This document shows, in pieces, positions 55,320 to 63,010 of a DNA stretch of 64,000 nucleotides; the first letter of the stretch is position 1, and every line of letters starts with the position of its first letter. The position numbers were made by a program, and so were the translations under genes. Source of the stretch: Prevotella sp. P6B1 (GTDB lineage: Bacteria; Bacteroidota; Bacteroidia; Bacteroidales; Bacteroidaceae). Below the pieces are notes generated by a model that saw only the letters and a program-made list of their open reading frames with translations, made no database searches and was not told where the DNA came from. The stretch spans positions 62,001 through 126,000 of the forward strand of contig NZ_JNKF01000015.1 in the NCBI RefSeq assembly GCF_000702825.1, read 5' to 3'.

Positions 55320-56507
55320 ATGGGACAGTTACAAGAAAGATTCAAGCATTATCGTGAGCCACAGAAGTTTATGGAGGCTGACGTATATCCTTATTTCCGC
55401 GAGATTGAAGGAAAGCAGGGAACGGAAGTTGAGATGGGTGGCCACAAGGTGCTGATGTTTGGCTCTAATGCCTATACAGGTCTTACTGGCGACCAGCGTA
55501 TTATTGATGCAGCTAAGGCTGCTCTTGACAAGTACGGTTCAGGTTGTGCCGGTAGCCGATTCCTGAATGGAACGCTCGACCTGCACGTTAAACTCGAAAA
55601 GGAAATCTCAAAGTTTATTGGTAAGGACGATTGTCTTTGCCTCTCTACTGGTTTCTCTGTAAACCAGGGTGTTATACCTGCATTGCTGAGCAAGGACGAC
55701 TACGTGATCTGCGATGATCGCGACCACGCCTCTATCGTTGATGGCCGTCGTCTGGCTTTCGCCCGTCAGTTGCACTACAAACACAACGATATGGCCGATC
55801 TGGAGCGTGTGCTGCAGAAGCTGCCACAGGAGGCTGTTAAGCTCATCGTTGTTGATGGTGTATTCTCTATGGAGGGCGATCTGGCTAATCTGCCAGCCAT
55901 CGTCGAGCTCAAGCACAAGTATAACTGCTCTATCATGGTAGACGAGGCTCACGGCATCGGCGTGTTTGGTAAGCAGGGACGTGGCGTTTGCGACCACTTC
56001 GGACTCACCGATGAGGTCGACCTCATCATGGGTACCTTCTCTAAGTCGCTGGCCTCTATTGGTGGTTTCATCGCTTCCGACTGGGATACCATCAACTATC
56101 TGCGCCACACTTGTCGCACTTACATCTTCTCAGCATCTAACACTCCAGCTGCTACAGCTGCAGCTCTCGAGGCTCTGCACATCATTCAGCAGGAGCCAGA
56201 GCGCATCCAGGCTCTGTGGGATGTTACCAACTACGCTCTGAAGCGTTTCCGCGAGGAGGGCTTCGAGATTGGTGAGACTGAGAGTCCTATTATACCTCTT
56301 TACGTGCGCGATGTAGATAAGACATTCCTGGTAACCGCATTGGCATTCAAGGCTGGTGTGTTTATCAATCCTGTTATTCCTCCAGCTTGTGCCCCTCAGG
56401 ACACACTGGTTCGCTACGCGCTCATGGCTACTCACACCAAGGAGCAGGTTGACCGCTCAGTAGTAGCTCTGAAGAAGATTTTCGTAGAGCAGGGTATAAT
56501 CAAGTAA
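55320..56507 (+). CDS. Serine palmitoyltransferase (alpha-oxoamine synthase family)
   Basis: This 395-residue PLP enzyme joins an acyl-CoA with serine, the first step of bacterial sphingolipid synthesis. The alpha-oxoamine synthase motifs are GSNAYTGLTG, GCAGSRFLNGTLDLH, DDRDHASIVDG (His136), VDEAHGIGVFG (Asp208, His211) and the PLP lysine Lys242 in TFSKSLASIGGF. The start MGQLQERFKHYREPQKF is typical of Bacteroides Spt. KBL (glycine acetyltransferase) and BioF are relatives with similar motifs, so the assignment to Spt rests on the N-terminal pattern and the neighbouring lipid kinase. It ends at a terminator. Confidence 0.85.
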   Translation: MGQLQERFKHYREPQKFMEADVYPYFREIEGKQGTEVEMGGHKVLMFGSNAYTGLTGDQRIIDAAKAALDKYGSGCAGSRFLNGTLDLHVKLEKEISKFIGKDDCLCLSTGFSVNQGVIPALLSKDDYVICDDRDHASIVDGRRLAFARQLHYKHNDMADLERVLQKLPQEAVKLIVVDGVFSMEGDLANLPAIVELKHKYNCSIMVDEAHGIGVFGKQGRGVCDHFGLTDEVDLIMGTFSKSLASIGGFIASDWDTINYLRHTCRTYIFSASNTPAATAAALEALHIIQQEPERIQALWDVTNYALKRFREEGFEIGETESPIIPLYVRDVDKTFLVTALAFKAGVFINPVIPPACAPQDTLVRYALMATHTKEQVDRSVVALKKIFVEQGIIK

Positions 56508-56523
56508 TTGATACTCGGGAAAT

Positions 56524-56549
56524 CTTGGCGATGCCAAGCGGCAAAGCCG
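56524..56549. other. Two small adjacent hairpins after the Spt gene
   Basis: CTTGGC-GAT-GCCAAG (about 56524-56536) and CGGC-AAA-GCCG (about 56539-56549) lie between the stop codon and the terminator. They have no T run and may stabilise the mRNA. Confidence 0.4.
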
Positions 56550-56568
56550 AGCTGACAAATAATAATTA

Positions 56569-56594
56569 GCCTCCCAAATCGGGAGGCTTTTTTT
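56569..56594 (+). terminator. Intrinsic terminator of the Spt gene
   Basis: GCCTCCC (56569-56575) pairs with GGGAGGC (56581-56587), followed by seven T. Confidence 0.85.
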
Positions 56595-56687
56595 GTGCGG
56601 TGGAGGTCTTGAGATGTTTATTTGTTAAAATATGCAAACAAATACCACTTTTAGGCATTAATCTTCTTTTGTTTCGAAAAATCTTCG

Positions 56688-56695
56688 TACCTTTG
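56688..56695 (+). promoter_or_regulatory. Putative -7 element of tRNA-Pro
   Basis: TACCTTTG, 12 bases before the tRNA 5' end. A TTTG lies 16 bases upstream, which is closer than usual. Confidence 0.6.
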
Positions 56696-56707
56696 CACCC
56701 GCAAAAA

Positions 56708-56783
56708 CGAGGTGTAGCGCAGTTGGTAGCGTTCCTGGTTTGGGACCAGGCTGTCGCAGGTTCGAGTCCTGTCACCTCGACCA
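56708..56783 (+). tRNA. tRNA-Pro (TGG), CCA encoded
   Basis: The acceptor CGAGGTG/CACCTCG, the anticodon stem CCTGG/CCAGG with loop TTTGGGA (anticodon TGG), and the T arm GCAGG-TTCGAGT-CCTGT fit a tRNA-Pro. After the discriminator A (56780), CCA is encoded at 56781-56783, unlike the Tyr and Cys genes in this window. Confidence 0.95.
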
Positions 56784-56794
56784 AGCAAGAAAGG

Positions 56795-56821
56795 CCCGCT
56801 GATTCAAGATGATTCAGCGGG
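56795..56821 (+). terminator. Putative terminator of tRNA-Pro
   Basis: CCCGCTGA (56795-56802) pairs with TCAGCGGG (56814-56821). The downstream T run is short (ATTCTTT). Confidence 0.45.
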
Positions 56822-56944
56822 ATTCTTTATCAAATTTAAGACTGAAAATGTTTGATTATAGATATTTTTTGTGTAAAATACGCTAATTCACGCATTTTGA
56901 ACAGTTTTTAACAGAAAATAGACATAAGTTTCAGCTACTTTTTA

Positions 56945-57055
56945 TATATTTGCAGCAGAAACAGATTTTTATGGTTAAGGTTTATGGTTGATTAATTTAG
57001 TTTTTTAAGTAATTTTTGAGAAAGAGGTTCGTTGTGAAACGCGCCTCTTTTGATT
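56945..57055 (+). ncRNA. Candidate small RNA or leader before the TonB receptor operon
   Basis: TATATTTG (56945-56952) is a -7 element with no following gene for 200 bases. At 57021-57050 a hairpin (AAAGAGG with CCTCTTT) encloses an inner CGTT-GTGA-AACG stem with a GNRA-type loop, followed by TTTGATTTT. Together these could delimit an RNA of about 90 nt. The 369-bp stretch from 56784 to 57152 has no reading frame worth naming. Alternatively it is a long untranslated leader. Confidence 0.35.
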
Positions 57056-57095
57056 TTATATATATCTATGCTTTGAAAAATACCCGTTTTTTGGT

Positions 57096-57127
57096 ATTGC
57101 ACACTTTTTTTTATTGGCGTAACTTTG
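57096..57127 (+). promoter_or_regulatory. Putative promoter of the TonB receptor operon
   Basis: ATTG (57096-57099), 20 bases and TAACTTTG (57120-57127), which fits TAnnTTTG. It predicts a leader of about 20 bases to the ATG at 57153. Confidence 0.6.
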
Positions 57128-57152
57128 CATACGGAATAAAAAATGTATTTGG

Positions 57153-59882
57153 ATGCAAAGATTTTTGTTGATGATAATAGCAGTAGTGATACTGCAAGTT
57201 GCTAAGGCTCAGGGATTTCTGAAAGGAATAGTAATAGATAAGGATACCCATGAGGCGATAGTTGGAGCTACGATTTCGGATGAGACCAAACATAAACCCT
57301 TGACAGTTACTGATGCTGAGGGGCGTTTTGTGATACCTAAAAGGGGGGATGCGCAACACTCTACGCAACATCTCAAGATTACCTATATTGGATATAAACC
57401 GCTGGTGGTAACAGCTGTTGCCAACGGCCGATACCTGTTGGAAGCCGAGGTGAGCAAACTGGGCGAGGTGGTAGTAACGGCACAGGAGAGTCGCGGTCTG
57501 ACCAGTTCCTCGCGTATAGAAAAGCATGCTATGGAACACTTGCAGCCATCGAGTTTTGCCGATTTGCTGGAGCTGTTGCCTGGAGGTAGCAGCAAGGACC
57601 CCGTGCTGAGCGCTAACAATCATATCCGCCTGCGTGAGGCCAGTCCGCAGGGGTCTAACTATGCCACCTCGTCGCTGGGTACCAGTTTTCTGGTGGATGG
57701 CGCACGTATATCAACCAATGCCAACATGCAGCAGGTGAGTGGTGCCTGGGAGAGTGCTGCCACCAATCGGGAGAACACCAATGCGGGCGTGGATATGCGT
57801 ACCCTGTCGACCGACGACATCGAGAGTGTAGAGATAGTACGAGGCATACCCTCGGTAGAATATGGCGATCTGACCAGCGGTCTGGTGAAGATTGAGCGCC
57901 GGCGTGGTGGGCACGACCTTCAGGCACGATTGAAATCGGATATGGGGTCGAAACTGTTCTATCTGGCTAAAGCCTTTGAGTGGACCAATCGTACCACGTT
58001 GAACCTGAGTGCCGATTATCTGGACTCGAAAGCCGACCCTCGTAATGCGTTGAATAACTACAGTCGCGTGACTCTCTCGGCACGTATGGGCCATACCTGG
58101 CAACGCCCCCGTCACGACCTGTTGCTGACCACCAATCTGGACTACACAGGTTCGTTCGACGGCGAGAAACAAGACCCCGACCTGAACAAAGGGGCTGTTG
58201 ATATCTATAAGTCGGACTACAATCGTGTAGCCACTTCGGCCAAACTCGAACTCAAGATGCATCGCCCCGTGTGGCTGAAAAGTGCCGAGCTGATGGCAGC
58301 CGCCTCGTACGAGCACAACACGATAGAACGTACCAAAACGGTAAGTCTGCAGAGTATGACTGGAGCCGTTCTGAATTCCGACGAGGGCGAGTACGATGCT
58401 CTGATACTGCCATATACCTATGTGGCCTCACAGGAGGTAGATGGACAGCCACTCAACTTGTTTGTGAAGTTGAATGCCCGTCTGCAGATTCCCAGTCGTA
58501 AGTTGGCAAACACCCTTCTGATAGGTGCCGATTGGAATATGGATAAGAACTACGGACGCGGGCAGGTGTTCGACCCTGAGCGCCCCGTTTATCCTACAGC
58601 ACAGATACGTATGCGCAGTCTGAGCGAGAAACCAGCCAACCACACCTTGTCGGTATATGCCGAGGAGAAGGCTACGCTGCCCTTGGGCAGTTGTCAGCTG
58701 GAGCTGATGGCAGGTGTGCGTGCGCTACAGATGCTGAACCTGCCTGCCGACTATGCGATGCATGGACATTGGTATCTGGACCCACGTGCCAATATCGGGT
58801 TCACGTTTCCGCGTTTCGTCCTGTTTGGTCAGCCCTCGTTTGTGCGCCTCTCTGGCGGTATCGGACAGCATACCAAGATGCCAACCATCGACCAGCTGTT
58901 TCCCGATCCTGCCTATATCGACCTGCTGCAGCTGAAGTACTACAACGTTGACCCTTTGAAAAGTCGCATCAACCAGGTGACGTATATCATTCCTGGTACC
59001 AACGCTGAGCTGGCGGCTGCACGTAACCTGAAGTGGGAGCTGACTGGCAATCTGAATATAGGTGGCAATCGCCTGACGATGACCTATTTCAAAGAGAATA
59101 TGACATCAGGCTTCCGTAGCGAGACCAACTTTGATGCCTATGCCTATAAGAAATACGATGCGAGTGGGGTAGATGCCTCGACGCTGACGGCGCCGCCAGC
59201 ACTCGACGAGATGCCCTATGAACAGCTGACAGAACTTGGTGCCTACACGCACTATGCCAACGGCAGTCAGACCAAGAAGGAGGGTGTAGAACTCACGTTT
59301 GCCTCGAAGCGTATGCCACGACTCTACACCCGTCTCACCATCACAGGCGCCTGGTTCCGTACCACCTATCGCAACTCGCAGCTCATCATGGAGCGCCCGA
59401 GTGTAGTGGTGGGCAACAGCCGTCTGCAGTATGTAGGCCTGTATAAAGATCAGGAAGGCGTGGTCAACGAGATGGCCAACACTAACTTTATGCTCGATAC
59501 CGATGTGCCCAAACTGCGATTGGGCTTCTCTGTTTCGGCCCAATGCCAATGGTACACCTCGACGCAGCGCGATGCCATCAGCAGCGAGCCCGATGCCTAT
59601 ATGGATCCGCAAGGCCAGATTCACGAGTGGACGGCGGCATGTGCACAGGATGCCTATCTGAAGTGGCTGGTACGTACATCGACCAACTATACCAAGAGTA
59701 CCGTGCCGTTTGCGATGAATCTGAACCTGAAGATTACCAAGAAACTGCTGAACGACCGTCTGAGGCTGGCTCTGTTCTGCAACAGAATCTGGGACTATTC
59801 GCCCAGCTACGAGAGCTACGGCAAGACCATCCGCCGACATACCAAACCCTATTTCGGACTTGAAATGAACGTGAAGATATGA
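57153..59882 (+). CDS. TonB-dependent outer-membrane receptor with carboxypeptidase-like N-terminal domain
   Basis: This 909-residue protein has a signal peptide (MIIAVVILQVAKAQ), a carboxypeptidase-regulatory-like domain (about 20-100; GIVIDKDTHEAIVGATI), a TonB-box-like LGEVVVTAQESRG, a plug (FLVDGARIS, DDIESVEIVRGIPSVEYGDLTSG) and a barrel ending FGLEMNVKI. It is not of the SusC type and has no SusD partner. In this family the substrate is often a metal chelate, haem or peptide; the sequence does not tell which. It overlaps the next gene by 4 bases. Confidence 0.92.
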   Translation: MQRFLLMIIAVVILQVAKAQGFLKGIVIDKDTHEAIVGATISDETKHKPLTVTDAEGRFVIPKRGDAQHSTQHLKITYIGYKPLVVTAVANGRYLLEAEVSKLGEVVVTAQESRGLTSSSRIEKHAMEHLQPSSFADLLELLPGGSSKDPVLSANNHIRLREASPQGSNYATSSLGTSFLVDGARISTNANMQQVSGAWESAATNRENTNAGVDMRTLSTDDIESVEIVRGIPSVEYGDLTSGLVKIERRRGGHDLQARLKSDMGSKLFYLAKAFEWTNRTTLNLSADYLDSKADPRNALNNYSRVTLSARMGHTWQRPRHDLLLTTNLDYTGSFDGEKQDPDLNKGAVDIYKSDYNRVATSAKLELKMHRPVWLKSAELMAAASYEHNTIERTKTVSLQSMTGAVLNSDEGEYDALILPYTYVASQEVDGQPLNLFVKLNARLQIPSRKLANTLLIGADWNMDKNYGRGQVFDPERPVYPTAQIRMRSLSEKPANHTLSVYAEEKATLPLGSCQLELMAGVRALQMLNLPADYAMHGHWYLDPRANIGFTFPRFVLFGQPSFVRLSGGIGQHTKMPTIDQLFPDPAYIDLLQLKYYNVDPLKSRINQVTYIIPGTNAELAAARNLKWELTGNLNIGGNRLTMTYFKENMTSGFRSETNFDAYAYKKYDASGVDASTLTAPPALDEMPYEQLTELGAYTHYANGSQTKKEGVELTFASKRMPRLYTRLTITGAWFRTTYRNSQLIMERPSVVVGNSRLQYVGLYKDQEGVVNEMANTNFMLDTDVPKLRLGFSVSAQCQWYTSTQRDAISSEPDAYMDPQGQIHEWTAACAQDAYLKWLVRTSTNYTKSTVPFAMNLNLKITKKLLNDRLRLALFCNRIWDYSPSYESYGKTIRRHTKPYFGLEMNVKI

Positions 59883-60259
59883 AGAAACTGTTTACTATCC
59901 TTACCTGCTGTATGGCTCTGGCCTTGGCAGCCTGTCATCAGGACAACGACGACTATATGACGCTGGCTACTATCCAACTGGATGGTGGCGAGGGCGTGAC
60001 CATAGAGCGTGTGCAGGCGATGACCCACATCACCAATCTGAATACGAAACACGTGGTGAGTACTGCCGACTTTACTGGCGCTCAGGTGCAGATAGAACTG
60101 CTGCGTGGTGCCTATCAGGTGAGCATCGAGGGCGTATTGAGCTATACCGACCTGACGGGCAAGAACCGTATCCGTTCGTTTCGTGCCGTGAGCGACTACG
60201 TAGAGCTGGTGGGAACGGCAACCAGCAAGACTACTATCAACATTATATTCCTGGATTAA
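59879..60259 (+). CDS. Small lipoprotein related to the N-terminal domain of the DUF4876 protein
   Basis: This 126-residue lipoprotein has a lipobox (LALAACHQ, Cys19). The rest forms a single beta-rich domain: TIERVQAMTHITNLNTKH, RGAYQVSIEGVLSYTD, TTINIIFL. It can be aligned by eye with the N-terminal 100 residues of the DUF4876 lipoprotein two genes downstream (ATNVQSGEV, EGKYNLAAKGNISFV, SAKLVVNSF). It overlaps the TonB receptor by ATGA, so the receptor and lipoprotein are likely partners at the outer membrane. No further function is visible. Confidence 0.8.
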   Translation: MKKLFTILTCCMALALAACHQDNDDYMTLATIQLDGGEGVTIERVQAMTHITNLNTKHVVSTADFTGAQVQIELLRGAYQVSIEGVLSYTDLTGKNRIRSFRAVSDYVELVGTATSKTTINIIFLD

Positions 60260-60261
60260 AC

Positions 60262-61761
60262 ATGAAGAGAACGTTCTATACCATACTGGCGCTGTTGTGG
60301 CCGTTGCTGTGGGCAGAGGCTGCTACTGCCGATTCTGCCTATGTTGAGCGCCACTCGTTGTGGCGACAGACCTATAGCGAGGCGTTGCAGAACCCCGCGC
60401 TGATGACGCATGCCTATCAGCAGCCCTTTACAGAGCTGACCTTGCGATGCGACTATCGTCACCAGAGCGAGGCGTTTCAGGTGGAGCAGGGTTCGGGATA
60501 CGTGAAACCAGAACTGGCTGCCCAGTCGTATATCCGTCTCACGCCGTCATCGGTAGTGTGGGGCGAGGCATCGTATGGCAACGGCATGCAGTATGAGCTA
60601 TTATATAATAATGTGGCCGATTTCGATCTGCTCTATCCCAACGTGATTGCCGACAGCCTGGGTGGCGATACCCATTGCGAACGCTATTTCTTTGCCGGTG
60701 GCTATGCTGTCGAGAAGGGCAACTGGCTGTTGGGTGGCGAACTGAATTTCCGTGCCGAGCAGGACTACCGCACCTCCGACCCACGTATGCGTAGCATCGT
60801 ATCCGACCTGACGCTGAAGGCTGGTGCAGCCCGCCGGTCAGGCCGTTATCATCTGGGTGTGGTGCTCGAGGGCAACATCTACCGCCAGACTGCCGATGTT
60901 GACTTCTATGGCGAACAGAACGGCATGGGCGAACTGCAGATGACGGGTCTGGGCACCAGCTATACCCGTTTCTCAGGTTCTAACCGCGACATCTTCTACG
61001 AGGGGAAGGGTGGGGCTGTAGCCTTCGATCTGCAGCCCCATACAGCAGGTGGCTGGGTGGTTCATCTCTCGCATGCATTACACCAGTACGAGCGCTTGTT
61101 GGACGAGTATAACTCGTTGCCGCTGACCACGCTTTATCGCCAGCAGAACCGCCTGACGTTGGGCTGGCGGCAGCAGTCAGGCACCAGCGAGAAAGCCTTG
61201 TTGCTGCATGCCGATTACGACAAGCGTGCCAGCGATGAGCATGTGGCAGGCACATCGTCAGGTCAGGAGTATCCCATACTCACCCGGCTCACCATGTATC
61301 GTCAGCATCGCTGGGATGTGGGTGCTACCGCCCTCTATGGCTATCGCGCCTGGCACGTGCAGCTGCGTGCCGGCTATCTGAACCATCGTGAGCAGTATGC
61401 CTATGTGGAACGCGAGATGGCATACAGCCGTGTGTATGGCGAGCTGACGGCCCAATGGCTGAAAAGCGTCAACGAGTCGTTGCGCCTGAATATCTATGCT
61501 AAAGGTGGTTATGCCGCCAATGTAGATAGCAGGATCGTGATGCCTTACGCCAATATGTCGGCCAGCATCAAGTCGTATATCAACCATAACTACCAGTATC
61601 AGAAGGCCAGCTACACTCAAGCCGAGGGTGGCGTTCGTGCCGACTATCAGCCTGCCTCATGGTCTGTGGGCTTGTATGGTCAGCTGGCTACCGCCTGGCA
61701 GTTCTGTAGCGCAGGCGAGCAGGAGGCCAATCTGCATGTATCGATAGGAATCAGTTTTTAA
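60262..61761 (+). CDS. DUF6850-type outer-membrane beta-barrel protein
   Basis: This 499-residue protein has a signal peptide (LLWPLLWAEAATADS) and many alternating amphipathic strands (WVVHLSHALHQYERLL, RAGYLNHREQYAYVE, SWSVGLYGQLATAWQFC), ending in ANLHVSIGISF with a terminal Phe, the usual outer-membrane barrel signature. It looks like DUF6850, a Bacteroidetes family of unknown function; the family name is from memory. It begins 2 bases after the small lipoprotein gene and is part of the same operon. Confidence 0.78.
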   Translation: MKRTFYTILALLWPLLWAEAATADSAYVERHSLWRQTYSEALQNPALMTHAYQQPFTELTLRCDYRHQSEAFQVEQGSGYVKPELAAQSYIRLTPSSVVWGEASYGNGMQYELLYNNVADFDLLYPNVIADSLGGDTHCERYFFAGGYAVEKGNWLLGGELNFRAEQDYRTSDPRMRSIVSDLTLKAGAARRSGRYHLGVVLEGNIYRQTADVDFYGEQNGMGELQMTGLGTSYTRFSGSNRDIFYEGKGGAVAFDLQPHTAGGWVVHLSHALHQYERLLDEYNSLPLTTLYRQQNRLTLGWRQQSGTSEKALLLHADYDKRASDEHVAGTSSGQEYPILTRLTMYRQHRWDVGATALYGYRAWHVQLRAGYLNHREQYAYVEREMAYSRVYGELTAQWLKSVNESLRLNIYAKGGYAANVDSRIVMPYANMSASIKSYINHNYQYQKASYTQAEGGVRADYQPASWSVGLYGQLATAWQFCSAGEQEANLHVSIGISF

Positions 61762-61783
61762 TAATTAATTAAATAGGTAAGAA

Positions 61784-63004
61784 ATGAAAAAGAATGTGTT
61801 TTTGAGCATGATGCTCATGGCTGCAAGTACGGTATTCGTGGCTTGTAGCAGCGACGACGCGCCTTACGTGGTAGAGAATGGTACGGTAACCATCGAGATG
61901 CCCATCAACGTCGGTAATGTGGTACTGAACAGCTTTGAGGGTACAGCCACCAATGTGCAGAGTGGCGAGGTTACCAAGCTGTCTGCGCCTGTGAAGAGCG
62001 GCGAAAACTACGTTATCACCCTCCCCAGTCTGACAGAGGGTAAGTACAACCTCGCTGCTAAAGGTAACATCTCGTTTGTGAAGGACGGAGTGACTGGTAC
62101 TACCGATTTCGAGGTGTCGTCAAGTGATGTTGCTTTGAATGAGTTATCTACATCAGCCAAATTGGTCGTAAACTCGTTTAAGGCCGAGGGTGGTTTCGTG
62201 CTCTCTGAAATCTGCACCACAGGTACATTGTATCCCACCGGCAAGAATTACAACTACGATGCCTACTTTGTGATTACCAACAACAGCGACGTGGTGCTCT
62301 ATGCCGATAGCGTAGCCCTCATCGAGTCGGAGTACCAGAGTGGTAGCACAGGCAATCATCCTTGGGATCCCGACGTACGTCCATACGCCATCCCAGCAGG
62401 TGCTGTATTCATGATTCCTGGTAGCGGTAAGGATCATCCTGTAAAGCCAGGTGAGAGCATCGTGATTGCCAATAATGCGATGGACCATCGTACTGTTAAC
62501 GAGAACTCGTACGACCTGACAGGTGCTGATTTCGAGGTATATCTCGACAATGGTGGCAACAGCATGGATACCGACTACGATGTGCCTAACCTGGAGTATA
62601 TCTGGTGTTACACCAATACCATCTGGTTGCCTTCTGTACAGCAGAACCGCAGCTATGCCATCGCCCGCATGAAGGAGAACAAGGAGTCCTTCCTGGCTAA
62701 CCACAGCGTAACACCTACCTATACATCTGAGCTCTCTGGCAAGCTGATGTCGAGCGAGCAGGTACAGATTCCTAACGAGTGGGTGCTCGATGCTGTAAAC
62801 CTGGGTACCGAGGATGATTTCGGCTGGTTCGTGATTTCTGAGACCTTGGATGCCGGTTGGGTAGCAGGTCGTGCCAACTCAAAGGATACCACTCAGCGTG
62901 GAACCTCTATCAAGCGTAAGAAGGACTCTACAGGCAAGTATATCGACACCAACAATTCTACAAACGATATGGAGGCTCGTCAGGTGCCTTCTATGAAAAA
63001 GTAA
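61784..63004 (+). CDS. DUF4876 family lipoprotein
   Basis: This 406-residue lipoprotein has the lipobox STVFVACSS (Cys21). Residues about 25-130 are a beta-sandwich domain. From about 135 the DUF4876 domain runs to the end (GGFVLSEICTTGTLYPTGKNY, DAYFVITNNSDVVLYADSV, GESIVIANNAMDHR, VQQNRSYAIARMKE). The first half of that domain resembles lamin-tail-like folds, a guess from the pattern FVxxxNxSDxxV. The function is unknown; the operon suggests a surface-exposed partner of the TonB receptor and the DUF6850 barrel. Confidence 0.82.
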   Translation: MKKNVFLSMMLMAASTVFVACSSDDAPYVVENGTVTIEMPINVGNVVLNSFEGTATNVQSGEVTKLSAPVKSGENYVITLPSLTEGKYNLAAKGNISFVKDGVTGTTDFEVSSSDVALNELSTSAKLVVNSFKAEGGFVLSEICTTGTLYPTGKNYNYDAYFVITNNSDVVLYADSVALIESEYQSGSTGNHPWDPDVRPYAIPAGAVFMIPGSGKDHPVKPGESIVIANNAMDHRTVNENSYDLTGADFEVYLDNGGNSMDTDYDVPNLEYIWCYTNTIWLPSVQQNRSYAIARMKENKESFLANHSVTPTYTSELSGKLMSSEQVQIPNEWVLDAVNLGTEDDFGWFVISETLDAGWVAGRANSKDTTQRGTSIKRKKDSTGKYIDTNNSTNDMEARQVPSMKK

Positions 63005-63010
63005 TGACCG

